Source: Polaromonas sp. (GTDB lineage Bacteria; Pseudomonadota; Gammaproteobacteria; Burkholderiales; Burkholderiaceae_C). From it: a stretch of 64,000 bases of DNA. Below are positions 21,502 through 31,549 of the stretch, one piece after another. Numbering within the stretch: the stretch's first letter is position 1; each line of letters opens with the position of its first letter. The notes below the pieces were generated by a model that worked only from the letters and a program-made list of their open reading frames with translations, was not told the origin of the DNA and did no database searches. The stretch is taken from contig PNML01000001.1 in assembly GCA_013823635.1 (NCBI GenBank), positions 21,929 to 85,928 of the forward strand, written 5' to 3'. The position numbers and the translations under genes were made by a program.

Positions 21502-21639
21502 GACAAAAAACCCCTGTGTGTTGTGAATGACCCTGCGCCTGCGCTTGAAAGCGTGCGCGCGAATTGTAGGCGGGCCACCCTGGCAACCACAGGTCCGAAA
21601 ACGGCCAATGCGGCGGCCAGCCCTCTGTACCATGCCCCC

Positions 21640-23232
21640 ATGGACCGCTCCCTCACCCCAACCCCGCTGGACAACGAGGCCTGCTACCTGGCCCTGGCCG
21701 CTCGGGATGCACGGTTCGACGGGCGGTTTTTCACCGGCGTCACCTCCACCGGCATTTACTGTCGACCCATTTGCCGGGTGCGCACGCCCCGGGCAGCCAA
21801 CTGCGTGTTTTTTCACCTGGCCGCGCAGGCCGAGCGGGCGGGCTTTCGCCCGTGCCTGCGCTGCCGCCCCGAACTGGCCCCGCAAGCCCGGCACTGGTCC
21901 AGCCAGGACGCCACCCAGTTGCTGTTGCAACAGGCCTGTCAGTGGCTGGCACACGCCGCAGCCGCTGGCCACCTGCCCCACAACGCCCCCCTGCCCCAGC
22001 TGGCCCAGCGTCTGGGCGTGTCCGAGCGGCACGTGCGGCGCATCTTTCAGACCCACCTGGGCGTGTCGCCGCTGCAATACCTGCAAACCCTGCGCCTGCT
22101 CAGCGCCAAACAACTGCTCACCGATACCCGCCTGCCCATGGCGGAAGTGGCCTGGCTGAGCGGATTCTCCAGCGTGCGCCGCTTCAACGCCTGCCTGCTG
22201 GCGCACTACGGCCTGACCCCCACGGCCATGCGGCGGGGCATGGGGCCAGTGCCACCCCGGTCAGCGGCCCTGCAGGAGGCGGGCACCCGGGTGAGGCTGG
22301 CTTACCGACCACCACTGGCCACCACGGAGTTGCTGCGCTTTCTGGCCCTGCGGGCGGTGGACGGCGTCGAGTGCGTGGACACCGGGGCACGCCGCATCAC
22401 CCGCACGCTGTCGGTGCCACAGCCGCTGCCGGTGGGCGCCACCACGGCGGCCCCGACCACACCCGCCAGGCTCAGCGGCTGGATACGCATCACCTGGCCC
22501 GACCACCAGCCGTGGGCAGAGCTGACGGTGAGCGACGGACTCAGCCACGCCTTGCCCGAGGTCATCCGCCGGGTGCGCGACTGGCTGGACCTCGATGCCG
22601 ACCCAGCCGCCGTGGCCCTCACGCTGGCGGCGGACTTCCCCGGTGCCAGCGGGCTGCGTGTGCCCGGCGCAATCGATGGGTTCGAGCTGGGCGTGCGCGC
22701 CGTGCTGGGTCAACTGCTCACCGTGCAGGCGGCCACCACCCTGTGCGGGCGGGTGGCGCGCACCCTGGGCAGCCCTGTGGACAGCCCCTGGCCCGAGCTG
22801 ACGCACCTGTTTCCCACACCCGCCCAGTGGCTGGCCGCCCCGGCCGACGTGCTCGGCGCGCTGGGCATCACGCGGCAGAAGCAAGGGGCCATTGGCGCAC
22901 TGGCCCGGTGCCTGCTGGATGAGCCCGACTGGCTGACACCGGGAGCAGACCCGCACGCCACCCATGCCCGCTTGCTCACCCTGCCAGGGGTGGGACCCTG
23001 GACCGCCAGCTACCTGGTCATGCGTGGCCTGCATTGGCCAGACGCCTTTCCGGCGGGCGATGTGGCCTTGCAGACCGCCCTCCACACCCGCCACCTGCCA
23101 CACCCGCAGCACGCCACCACCCAGCGTGCGCAGGCGTGGCAACCCTGGCGCAGCTATGCCGCCGTGGCGTTGTGGCAAGGACTGGGGTCACCGGCAGAAG
23201 AACAAATACATAGCAAACACATCAATAAATAA
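21640..23232 (+). CDS. alkA: Bifunctional Ada-like/AlkA DNA-3-methyladenine glycosylase II
   Basis: Ada Zn domain DGRFFTGVTSTGIYCRPICRVRTPRAANCVFF plus HTH plus HhH-GPD LPGVGPWTASYLVMRGL. Confidence 0.92.
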   Translation: MDRSLTPTPLDNEACYLALAARDARFDGRFFTGVTSTGIYCRPICRVRTPRAANCVFFHLAAQAERAGFRPCLRCRPELAPQARHWSSQDATQLLLQQACQWLAHAAAAGHLPHNAPLPQLAQRLGVSERHVRRIFQTHLGVSPLQYLQTLRLLSAKQLLTDTRLPMAEVAWLSGFSSVRRFNACLLAHYGLTPTAMRRGMGPVPPRSAALQEAGTRVRLAYRPPLATTELLRFLALRAVDGVECVDTGARRITRTLSVPQPLPVGATTAAPTTPARLSGWIRITWPDHQPWAELTVSDGLSHALPEVIRRVRDWLDLDADPAAVALTLAADFPGASGLRVPGAIDGFELGVRAVLGQLLTVQAATTLCGRVARTLGSPVDSPWPELTHLFPTPAQWLAAPADVLGALGITRQKQGAIGALARCLLDEPDWLTPGADPHATHARLLTLPGVGPWTASYLVMRGLHWPDAFPAGDVALQTALHTRHLPHPQHATTQRAQAWQPWRSYAAVALWQGLGSPAEEQIHSKHINK

Positions 23233-23254
23233 AAACGATACTGGCATTTTTTAT

Positions 23255-23758
23255 ATGAAACTCCATCCCTTACCCCTTTGCTGCACCCTCGACACCCCGC
23301 TCGGGGACATGGTGTTGGCCGCATCCGACCGGGGCCTGGTCGGTGCCTGGTTTGTGGGCCAGCGCCACGCGCCCGACTGGGTCGCCTGGCCGTCCACTGC
23401 CACGCCTGAGGACCACCCCACGCTGGCCGCCGCTGCGCGGCAACTGCTGGAGTACTTCCACCAGCAGCGTCGGACCTTCGAGTTGCCGCTGGACCTGGGG
23501 CATGGCACCGCGTTCCAGCAACAGGTTTGGCAGGCACTGCTGGGCATACCCGCCGGGCACACCGCCACCTATGGTCAACTCGCGGCACAGCTGTGCCACC
23601 CCACGGCCAGCCGGGCCGTGGGTGCGGCGGTGGGGCGCAACCCCGTCAGCATCGTGGTGCCCTGCCACCGGGTGCTGGGCGCACAAGGCCGTTTGACCGG
23701 CTACGCCGGTGGTCTGGACAAGAAAGTGGCCCTCCTTCAACTTGAAAGCACCCATTGA
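23255..23758 (+). CDS. ogt: Methylated-DNA--protein-cysteine methyltransferase
   Basis: NPVSIVVPCHRVLGAQGRLTGYAGGLDKKVALLQLE. Confidence 0.96.
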   Translation: MKLHPLPLCCTLDTPLGDMVLAASDRGLVGAWFVGQRHAPDWVAWPSTATPEDHPTLAAAARQLLEYFHQQRRTFELPLDLGHGTAFQQQVWQALLGIPAGHTATYGQLAAQLCHPTASRAVGAAVGRNPVSIVVPCHRVLGAQGRLTGYAGGLDKKVALLQLESTH

Positions 23759-24660
23759 CCGACCACTCCGCCCCTCAGCCCTGGCTGAAAGACTTTGTAT
23801 GGCTGGCGGCCATTTGGGGGGCCTCCTTCCTGTTCATGCGTGAGGCGGCGCTGGAGTTCGGGGCAGTGGCCACCGCCGCGGTGCGGGTCAGCGTGGCCTC
23901 GCTGTTCCTGCTCCCGCTGCTGCACCACCGGGGGCAGGTGCCGGTGTTGCAGCGCCACTGGCGGCGTGTGTTTGGCGTGGGATTGCTGAACTCGGGCATC
24001 CCGTTTGCGTGTTATTCGTATGCGCTGCTCTACATCACCACCAGCCTGTCGTCCATCCTGAACGCCACCGTGCCACTGTTTGGCGCCCTGGTGGCCTGGG
24101 TGTGGCTGAAGGACCGCCCCACCCCCCTGCGCATGGTCGGCTTGGCCATTGGTTTTGTGGGGGTGGCCATGCTGGCCTGGGGCAAGGCGAGCTTCAAGCC
24201 CGATGCCTCCGGCCTGTCGTCGGGGTGGGCCATCGTGGCCTGCCTGACCGCCACGCTGTGCTACGGCCTGGCCGCCAGCGCCACCAAAAAGTACCTGGGG
24301 GGCCTGCCGCCGCTGGTCACCGCCACCGGCAGCCAGATGGGCGCGGCCCTGGGGCTGGCCTTGCCCGCCGCCTGGTTCTGGCCCGGCACACCGCCGAGCT
24401 GGCACGCCTGGGGCGCTGCGGCGGTGCTGGGGGTGTTGTGCACCGGGGTGGCCTACATCCTGTATTTCAGGCTCATTGAACAGGCCGGGCCCGCCAAGGC
24501 ACTGGCGGTGACTTTTCTGGTGCCCGTGTTCGCCGTGGGCTACGGCGCGGCGCTGCTGGGTGAAACGGTGAGTGGCTGGACCTGGCTGTGCGGGGCCATC
24601 ATTTTTGCGGGGACCGCCCTGTCCACCGGGCTGCTGGGGCACAGGACAAAGCCTGCATGA
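23755..24660 (+). CDS. EamA/DMT-family transporter
   Basis: DFVWLAAIWGASFLFMREAALEFGAV; TTG start overlapping ogt stop. Confidence 0.88.
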   Translation: MTDHSAPQPWLKDFVWLAAIWGASFLFMREAALEFGAVATAAVRVSVASLFLLPLLHHRGQVPVLQRHWRRVFGVGLLNSGIPFACYSYALLYITTSLSSILNATVPLFGALVAWVWLKDRPTPLRMVGLAIGFVGVAMLAWGKASFKPDASGLSSGWAIVACLTATLCYGLAASATKKYLGGLPPLVTATGSQMGAALGLALPAAWFWPGTPPSWHAWGAAAVLGVLCTGVAYILYFRLIEQAGPAKALAVTFLVPVFAVGYGAALLGETVSGWTWLCGAIIFAGTALSTGLLGHRTKPA

Positions 24661-24739
24661 ACAGGGGGCTGAGCGCAGGCGGTTGGCCCTGTTCGGCGCC
24701 ACGGCCAAGGTGATGCCCCGGCAGATGAACCACCTGGCG

Positions 24740-24816
24740 TGGCCAGCCCGACTGGACTCGAACCAGTTACCCCAAACTTAGAAGGTTTGTGCTCTATCCA
24801 GATGAGCTACGGGCTG
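24740..24816 (-). tRNA. tRNA-Arg (anticodon TCT)
   Basis: CAGCCCGTAGCTC..CAAAC-CTTCTAA-GTTTG..GGTTCGAGTCC..CGGGCTGGCCA. Confidence 0.93.
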
Positions 24817-24891
24817 CCGTGAGACGGTGCAAGGCGCAATTTTAGCCCCCACCCGCAAGGTCAGCACGCCGGTGGCGCTGGGGGCTGGGGC

Positions 24892-24930
24892 GAAAAAAAA
24901 GGCCACACACGGGGTGTGAGGCCTTTTTTG
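24892..24930. terminator. Bidirectional intrinsic terminator between tRNA genes
   Basis: AAAAAAAAGGCCACACACGGGGTGTGAGGCCTTTTTT. Confidence 0.8.
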
Positions 24931-24940
24931 GGGTGTTGAA

Positions 24941-25017
24941 TGGTCGGGGCGGCGGGATTCGAACTCGCGACCCTCTGCTCCCAAAGCAGATGCGCTACCA
25001 GGCTGCGCTACGCCCCG
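24941..25017 (-). tRNA. tRNA-Pro (anticodon TGG)
   Basis: CGGGGCGTAGCGCAGCCTGGTAGCGC..CTTTGGGAG..GTTCGAATCCCGCCGCCCCGACCA. Confidence 0.95.
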
Positions 25018-25045
25018 ACTAAGCCTCGCATTATAGCGCCAAGAA

Positions 25046-25564
25046 TCAGGGTTTCAGCCACTTCTGCATGAAACATGCGTTGCCCATGTCGGGGGCCAGC
25101 TGGTAATCGACAAAACCCTCGGCCTCGTACAACCGACGGGCCGGTGCGTTGCCCGAGAGCACCTCCAGTGTGAGCTTGCAAGCCCCCCGGCGGCGGGCCT
25201 CGGCCTCCGCGCAGGCCAGCAGGTGACGCCCCACCCCCCGCCCCCGCTGACCGGGCAACACCGCCACATCGTGCACATTGACCAGCGTGCGGCAGGCAAA
25301 GGTTGAAAAACCCTCGACACAGTTGACCACCCCCACAGGCTGTCCGTCCACCCAGGCCAGCACACTGTAGGCCTGCGGGCGGCGGGCCAGCTCGGCCACC
25401 AGGTTCTGGCGGGCGAAGTCGCTCAGTGGCTCGCCGCCGCCAGCCGGGTCACGCGCATAGGCATCCAGCAACATGACCAGGGCACGGGCATCGTCCGGAT
25501 TCGCGTAGTCCGCGAGGCGGACCACCACATCGGCCAGGGGCGTCTTCGGGGTCAGGGCGCTCAT
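25046..25564 (-). CDS. GNAT-family N-acetyltransferase
   Basis: [55 protein letters not shown]. Confidence 0.92.
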   Translation of the reverse strand: MSALTPKTPLADVVVRLADYANPDDARALVMLLDAYARDPAGGGEPLSDFARQNLVAELARRPQAYSVLAWVDGQPVGVVNCVEGFSTFACRTLVNVHDVAVLPGQRGRGVGRHLLACAEAEARRRGACKLTLEVLSGNAPARRLYEAEGFVDYQLAPDMGNACFMQKWLKP

Positions 25565-26919
25565 GCCGCCTCCAGCGTCCGCGCCAGGCGCTCGGCCATG
25601 GCCTGCGCCACCGCCGCATCCCTGGCCTCGACCATCAAGCGCAGCAAAGGCTCGGTGCCACTGGGACGCACCAGCACGCGGCCGTTGTTGCCCAACTCGC
25701 GCTCGACGGCCTGAATTTCGCTGGCCAGCGCGGTGTTGCGCTGCCAGTCTTGCCCGGGCCGGAGCCTGACGCTCAACAGGGTTTGCGGAAACAGCTCCAC
25801 GCCCTTCAGCAAATCGGCCAGCTCGCAACCCTGGCGCACACTGGCCAGCAGCACCTGCAGGGCGGACACCAGGCCGTCACCGGTGGTGTGCCGGTCCAGC
25901 GTCAGCAGGTGTCCCGACCCTTCGCCGCCCAGCAACCAGCCCCTGGCCTCCAACTCTTCCAACACGTAGCGGTCCCCCACCTTGGCACGCACAAACGCCA
26001 AGCCTTTTGCTTTCAGGGCCAACTCAACGGCCATGTTGGTCATCAGCGTCCCCACCACGCCGGCCAATTCCGGACCCGGCGCCAGGCCGCGCGAGTGCAT
26101 GCGGTGCAGGCGCTCGTTGGCAATGATGTAGAGCAGTTCGTCGCCGTTGAACAAACGGCCCTGACGGTCCACCAGCTGCAGTCGGTCGGCATCGCCATCC
26201 AATGCCACGCCCAGGTCGGCGCCGTGCGCCCGGACCGCTTCGATCAGCGCCTGCGGGTGGGTGGCGCCCACACCCCGGTTGATGTTCAGCCCGTCGGGGG
26301 CGCAGCCAATGGCCACCACCTCGGCACCCAATTCGTGGAACACCATGGGCGCGATCTGGTAGGCCGCCCCGTGGGCCGCATCCACCACAATCTTCATGCC
26401 CTTGAGGGTGAGGTCGTTGGGAAAGGTGCTCTTGCAGAACTCGATGTAGCGGCCAGCGGCATCGTCCAGGCGACGAGCCTTGCCCAGCCCGGCGGAGTCA
26501 ACCCACACGGGTGGCTCGGTCAGCACCTGCTCGACCGCTGCCTCCCAGGCATCGGGCAACTTGGTGCCCTGGGCACTGAAAAACTTGATGCCGTTGTCGG
26601 GAAACGGGTTGTGGCTGGCACTGATGACCACCCCCAGGCTGGCGCGCTGCGCCCGCGTGAGGTAGGCCACGGCGGGCGTGGGCACAGGCCCGAGCAGCAC
26701 CACGTCCACCCCCGCCGAATTGAAGCCGGACTCCAGCGCGCTCTCCAGCATGTAACCCGATATGCGGGTGTCTTTGCCGATGAGCACCGTGGGGTGTGCT
26801 TCCGTGCGCTTGAGCACCCGGCCCACCGCGTGGGCCAGCTTCATGACGAAGTCGGGGGTGATGGGGGCTTGGCCAACGGTGCCACGGATGCCGTCGGTGC
26901 CAAAGTAGGTTCTGCTCAT
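25561..26919 (-). CDS. glmM: Phosphoglucosamine mutase
   Basis: [33 protein letters not shown]...[17 protein letters not shown]. Confidence 0.97.
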   Translation of the reverse strand: MSRTYFGTDGIRGTVGQAPITPDFVMKLAHAVGRVLKRTEAHPTVLIGKDTRISGYMLESALESGFNSAGVDVVLLGPVPTPAVAYLTRAQRASLGVVISASHNPFPDNGIKFFSAQGTKLPDAWEAAVEQVLTEPPVWVDSAGLGKARRLDDAAGRYIEFCKSTFPNDLTLKGMKIVVDAAHGAAYQIAPMVFHELGAEVVAIGCAPDGLNINRGVGATHPQALIEAVRAHGADLGVALDGDADRLQLVDRQGRLFNGDELLYIIANERLHRMHSRGLAPGPELAGVVGTLMTNMAVELALKAKGLAFVRAKVGDRYVLEELEARGWLLGGEGSGHLLTLDRHTTGDGLVSALQVLLASVRQGCELADLLKGVELFPQTLLSVRLRPGQDWQRNTALASEIQAVERELGNNGRVLVRPSGTEPLLRLMVEARDAAVAQAMAERLARTLEAA

Positions 26920-26965
26920 GGTCTTCTTCCCTTGTGTCAAATGGTTGTTGGTTGAATCGGGCGGG

Positions 26966-27847
26966 TCACGCTGGCACAGCCGCTCCCACGGCCTGCCAGA
27001 GGCGCAGTGCTTGCACGGTTTCACGCACGTCGTGCACGCGCACCACGCTGGCCCCCTGTTGCACGGCCAACAGGGCTGCGACGACGCTGGGCACCAAGCG
27101 GCCGCGCGCCACGGTGGACGGATCGGCCTGCGCCCCACCGTCACCCAGCACCACACCCAGGGTGCTTTTGCGAGACCACCCCACCAGCAGTGGGTGGCCC
27201 AGGTCCAGCAGCGCCCGCTGCTGGGTCAGCAATTGCAAGTTCTGCGTCGGGGTTTTGCCAAAACCCACGCCGGGATCCAGCAAAATTTGATCTTTTTTAA
27301 CACCCAGCGCTTGTATGCATTGAATTCGTTGCTTCAAAAATTGTATAACCTCCTCACACACATCCCCCGCCATGGGCTCGGCCTGCATGGTCACTGGGTC
27401 GCGGTGCATGTGCATCAGGCACACGCCACAGCCAGGGTGCTGCGCCACCACGTCGGCAGCAGACGGACAATCCGCCGTGGCCGGTTGACGCAGGGCCCAA
27501 ATGTCGTTGACGATGTCTGCCCCCATGTCCAGCGCCGCGCGCATGACCGCAGGCTTGTAGGTGTCCACCGACACCGGCACACCCAGCTCAAGCGCCTGCG
27601 TCAGCACGGGCAGCAACCGCGCCAACTCCATCTCCAGTGGCACGGGTTGTGCACCAGGACGGGTGGACTCGGCCCCCAGGTCGAGCATGTCCGCCCCATC
27701 GGCCAACAGCTGCTCGGCATGGCGCAGGGCCTGGGTGGTCCCGGCATGTTGGCCTCCGTCTGAAAACGAGTCGGGCGTGACATTGACAATGCCCATGACC
27801 TTGGGCGTGCTCAGGTCCATGGAAAAACGGGTGGTCTGCCAGTGCAT
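26966..27847 (-). CDS. folP: Dihydropteroate synthase
   Basis: [16 protein letters not shown]...[13 protein letters not shown]. Confidence 0.96.
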   Translation of the reverse strand: MHWQTTRFSMDLSTPKVMGIVNVTPDSFSDGGQHAGTTQALRHAEQLLADGADMLDLGAESTRPGAQPVPLEMELARLLPVLTQALELGVPVSVDTYKPAVMRAALDMGADIVNDIWALRQPATADCPSAADVVAQHPGCGVCLMHMHRDPVTMQAEPMAGDVCEEVIQFLKQRIQCIQALGVKKDQILLDPGVGFGKTPTQNLQLLTQQRALLDLGHPLLVGWSRKSTLGVVLGDGGAQADPSTVARGRLVPSVVAALLAVQQGASVVRVHDVRETVQALRLWQAVGAAVPA

Positions 27848-27968
27848 GTGCGGGTTTCGTCGGGGGTCAGGCGTGCGCGGCTGGCGCACAAAAGAAAGCC
27901 GGGGCATGCCCCGGCTGTGTCACTGCGCAGACCAGTACCGGCCAAGCCGGTGTGGTCTGACCACCGCC

Positions 27969-29885
27969 TCAGGCAGCGGTGGGTGCGTGGTCGGGCGTGA
28001 CAGCTGGCGCCCCGCCACTGCCACCACCGCCCACCGAGGGGTTGCGTGGTGTCCAGTCCTTGGGGGGACGGGGTGGTTTGCCACCCATGATGTCGTCGAT
28101 CTGGTCGGCATCGATGGTTTCCCACTCCAGCAGGGCTTTGGCCATGGCGTGCATTTTGTCGCTGTGCTCTTCAATCAGCTGACGCGCCAGGGCGTACTGC
28201 TGGTCGATGATGCGACGCACTTCGCCGTCGACCTTTTGCATGGTCTGCTCGCTCATGTTGGTGGTTTTGGTCACCGAGCGGCCCAGGAAAACCTCGCCCT
28301 CGTTCTCGGCGTACACCATGGGGCCCAGGGCATCGGTCATGCCATAGCGCATGACCATGTCACGGGCGATGGTGGTGGCCCGCTCGAAGTCGTTGCTGGC
28401 GCCGGTGGTCATCTGGTTCATGAACACTTCTTCGGCAATCCGGCCACCAAACAGCATGCTGATCTGGTTGAGCATGTAGTCTTTGTCGTAGCTGTAACGG
28501 TCTTGTGCGGGCAGGCTCATGGTCACACCCAGGGCACGGCCACGGGGAATGATGGTGACCTTGTGCACCGGGTCGCACTTGGGCAGCAGTTTGCCGATCA
28601 GCGCGTGGCCAGCTTCGTGGTAGGCGGTGTTGCGGCGCTCTTCCTCTGGCATGACCATGCTCTTGCGCTCGGGACCCATGAAGATTTTGTCTTTGGCCTT
28701 TTCAAAATCCTGCATTTCCACGGTGCGCGCGTTGCGGCGGGCGGCCATGAGTGCGGCTTCGTTGCACAGGTTGGCCAAGTCCGCACCACTCATGCCTGGG
28801 GTGCCACGGGCGATGATGCTGGCGTTCACATCGGTGCCCAGCGGCACCTTGCGCATGTGCACGTTCAGGATTTGCTCACGGCCACGGATGTCGGGCAAGG
28901 TCACGTAGACCTGGCGGTCGAAACGGCCGGGACGCAACAGCGCGGCATCCAGAATGTCAGGCCGGTTGGTGGCGGCCACCACGATCACGCCCAGGTTGGT
29001 CTCGAAACCGTCCATTTCGACCAGCATCTGGTTCAGGGTCTGCTCACGCTCGTCGTTGCCGCCGCCCAGGCCTGCGCCACGCTGGCGGCCCACGGCGTCG
29101 ATTTCATCGATGAAGATGATGCAGGGTGCGTTCTTTTTTGCGTTTTCAAACATGTCGCGGACGCGGGATGCACCCACACCCACAAACATTTCCACAAAGT
29201 CAGAACCTGAAATGGAGAAGAAAGGCACTTTGGCCTCGCCGGCAATGCTCTTGGCCAGCAGCGTTTTGCCGGTACCGGGAGGGCCGACCAGCAGCAGGCC
29301 ACGGGGAATGCGGCCACCCAGCTTCTGGAACTTGGAGGGGTCTTTCAGGAAGTCGACCACTTCCTTGACCTCTTCCTTGGCTTCGTCACATCCGGCCACA
29401 TCGGCAAAGGTGACCGTGTTGGTGTTCTCGTCCAGCAACCGGGCCTTGCTCTTGCCAAAACTGAAGGCGCCGCCCTTGCCGCCACCCTGCATCTGGCGCA
29501 TGAAATAAATCCAAACCCCGATGAGCAGCAACATGGGACCCCAGCTGACCAACAAGGTCATGAGCAACGAGCCTTCTTCGCGGGGCTTGACGTCAAACTT
29601 CACGTCGTTGGCAATCAGGTCGCCCACCAAGCCACGGTCAAGGTAGGTGGCCGTGGTGCGCACACGGCGGTCGTCGATGGTGACGGCGCTGATCTCGGTG
29701 CCACCGGCCCCCTCGGCGATGGTGGCGCTTTTGATGCGCTGCGCCTTCACCTCGTCCAGGAACTCGGAATAACCCATGTAACCGGCGCTGGCGGATTGGC
29801 GGCCATCGAACTGCTTGAACACGGTGAAAAGCACCATGGCGATGACCATCCACACGGCGATTTTCGAAAACCACTGATTATTCAA
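27969..29885 (-). CDS. ftsH: ATP-dependent zinc metalloprotease FtsH
   Basis: [49 protein letters not shown]; likely TTG start [11 protein letters not shown]. Confidence 0.97.
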   Translation of the reverse strand: MNNQWFSKIAVWMVIAMVLFTVFKQFDGRQSASAGYMGYSEFLDEVKAQRIKSATIAEGAGGTEISAVTIDDRRVRTTATYLDRGLVGDLIANDVKFDVKPREEGSLLMTLLVSWGPMLLLIGVWIYFMRQMQGGGKGGAFSFGKSKARLLDENTNTVTFADVAGCDEAKEEVKEVVDFLKDPSKFQKLGGRIPRGLLLVGPPGTGKTLLAKSIAGEAKVPFFSISGSDFVEMFVGVGASRVRDMFENAKKNAPCIIFIDEIDAVGRQRGAGLGGGNDEREQTLNQMLVEMDGFETNLGVIVVAATNRPDILDAALLRPGRFDRQVYVTLPDIRGREQILNVHMRKVPLGTDVNASIIARGTPGMSGADLANLCNEAALMAARRNARTVEMQDFEKAKDKIFMGPERKSMVMPEEERRNTAYHEAGHALIGKLLPKCDPVHKVTIIPRGRALGVTMSLPAQDRYSYDKDYMLNQISMLFGGRIAEEVFMNQMTTGASNDFERATTIARDMVMRYGMTDALGPMVYAENEGEVFLGRSVTKTTNMSEQTMQKVDGEVRRIIDQQYALARQLIEEHSDKMHAMAKALLEWETIDADQIDDIMGGKPPRPPKDWTPRNPSVGGGGSGGAPAVTPDHAPTAA

Positions 29886-30011
29886 GTCCGGCTCCTGATT
29901 GATTGACTTGGCTGTAGGTGAGGGGCATTTTAGTTCTTTCAAGCCAACGGGACTTGACATTCGTCGAAAGCCCCACTAACAAAATTCATGGCATGAACCA
30001 GTGCAAAGCCT

Positions 30012-30689
30012 TTACTGGCTTGCATTCTTCGGACCCATGCCCACCAAAAAGGTTTCCGACGACTTGTCACGGGACGCCTTGGGCTTGATGGCTTTGACCA
30101 CCTTGAAGTGTGTCTTGAACAGTTTGACGAGTTCGTTGTACCCGCTGCCATGAAACACCTTGGCCACCAGCGCCCCCTGGGGCTTGAGGTGCAACGCCGA
30201 AAACTCCATGGCCAACTCCACCAGCAGGCTGATGCGCGCGGCGTCCACCGTCTCGATGCCAGACAGGTTGGGGGCCATGTCAGACACCACCAGATCCACC
30301 AGGTGTCCCGCGGACTTGGGCCCGAGCGCGTCGTTCAATGCCACCAGGGTCGCCTCTTCCCGGAAATCGCCCTGGATGAACACCACGCCTTCAATCGGGT
30401 CCATGGGCAAAATGTCCATGGCCACAATCACCCCATCGAGTTGCCCGATGGCAGCGCCCTGGGGCGACAGCTTGCGGCGCAAATACTGGCTCCAGGCACC
30501 TGGGGCAGAGCCCAAGTCCACCACACAGTCGCCTGGCTTGATCAGGTGAAGGGTTTCATCAATTTCCTTCAGCTTGTAGGCCGCCCGTGCCCGGTAACCG
30601 TCTTTTTTGGCGAGCTTGACGTAGGTGTCATTGACGTGGTCGTTCAACCATGCCTTGTTGACTTTCTTGCTTTTGGTATTGACTTTAAT
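30012..30689 (-). CDS. rlmE: 23S rRNA (uridine2552-2'-O)-methyltransferase RlmE/FtsJ; native ATG displaced by prophage. Candidate starts: ATT at 30689-30687 or TTG at 30647-30645
   Basis: (I)[84 protein letters not shown] found intact only at the far prophage end (41579-41565). Confidence 0.93.
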   Translation of the reverse strand: MKVNTKSKKVNKAWLNDHVNDTYVKLAKKDGYRARAAYKLKEIDETLHLIKPGDCVVDLGSAPGAWSQYLRRKLSPQGAAIGQLDGVIVAMDILPMDPIEGVVFIQGDFREEATLVALNDALGPKSAGHLVDLVVSDMAPNLSGIETVDAARISLLVELAMEFSALHLKPQGALVAKVFHGSGYNELVKLFKTHFKVVKAIKPKASRDKSSETFLVGMGPKNASQ

Positions 30690-31072
30690 TTTTCGTTCTC
30701 CGGAGGGAATGCACCCAAAACCGCGAGTATCCCCTGTTTGACCTCTGGCATGTTATCCAGCTGACTCGCCATCTCCTTCAACGCTGTGCGGGCAGGCTCG
30801 GCAGCGGTGCTGCCTATCTTTAAAGCTCGCGTCAGCATTTCCCCCTTGGCTGTGCCTTCGTACTTCGCAGCCACTGCGCGTAGCGTCCATTCCCCTGCAT
30901 CCAGTCCCGCCACGTGTGCCATCAACGCCACGTCACCCGGCGGGCATGTTCTTCTGCCGCTGCGCCACTCGCTGATGCACGGCTGTGTGGTTTCGATCAG
31001 TTTCGCAAGCTTGTTTGCGCTGCCTGCTGCTTCTGATGCGCGGTCAATTAATTCAACGATGTCGTTCTTCAT
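30644..31072 (-). CDS. Predicted phage repressor (HTH, DUF3693/RstR-like); last 9 residues encoded by host rlmE DNA
   Basis: [80 protein letters not shown]...; divergent from rep. Confidence 0.8.
   Translation of the reverse strand: MKNDIVELIDRASEAAGSANKLAKLIETTQPCISEWRSGRRTCPPGDVALMAHVAGLDAGEWTLRAVAAKYEGTAKGEMLTRALKIGSTAAEPARTALKEMASQLDNMPEVKQGILAVLGAFPPENEKLKSIPKARKSTRHG
30675..30686. repeat. attL core
   Basis: GGTATTGACTTT, identical to 41565-41576. Confidence 0.9.
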
Positions 31073-31076
31073 GGTT

Positions 31077-31133
31077 ATCACCTTTTGCGATATGATCCGC
31101 TTCATCACATTTTGCGATAAGCAATTTGTGATA
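31077..31133. promoter_or_regulatory. Candidate repressor operator array in divergent promoter region
   Basis: ATCACCTTTTGCGATA (31077-31092), ATCACATTTTGCGATA (31104-31119), ATTTGTGATA (31124-31133). Confidence 0.65.
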
Positions 31134-31162
31134 GCCCAAGCATACGCCGGACAGGGAACCCC

Positions 31163-31549
31163 ATGCAAACCGCGTCAAACGAGCCCACAACAGCCGCAAG
31201 CCCTTTGGCACAAGCTCCAGCCCCTTCACGGGTTGCAATGGCCTTGCTGGCCGCTCCTGACCATTGCCCGCCACCTGCCTACACACACGCCGTTCACGCC
31301 ACCCGTTGTCGTGAAGCTGCTCAGTGTCGGCAAGTGCTCCGGCAATTTGTTCAGGTCAAGGTGTTCAGGGTCACGCAGTGCGCCCGCGTGGTCGAAGCCT
31401 GGACCACTTCGGACGGCCTCGACATGTGGTCCTTGCAGCTGCATGGTCCCTTCTTTGGCCGTGCGTCCGTTCCAGCCTCGCGGGCGGTTCAGTGTTCTGG
31501 CATTGATGGCCGCTGTGTCTGCGCTGGTGAGCTGGGGGCTACAGAGTGA
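31163..31549 (+). CDS. Small inovirus protein of unknown function upstream of rep
   Basis: 128 aa; stop TGA overlaps GTG start of rep (GTGA). Confidence 0.5.
   Translation: MQTASNEPTTAASPLAQAPAPSRVAMALLAAPDHCPPPAYTHAVHATRCREAAQCRQVLRQFVQVKVFRVTQCARVVEAWTTSDGLDMWSLQLHGPFFGRASVPASRAVQCSGIDGRCVCAGELGATE

Noticed and set aside
24740-25017. tRNA genes as possible integration sites
   Set aside because: The prophage boundaries are defined by rlmE-derived direct repeats; no phage genes or repeats adjoin these tRNAs.
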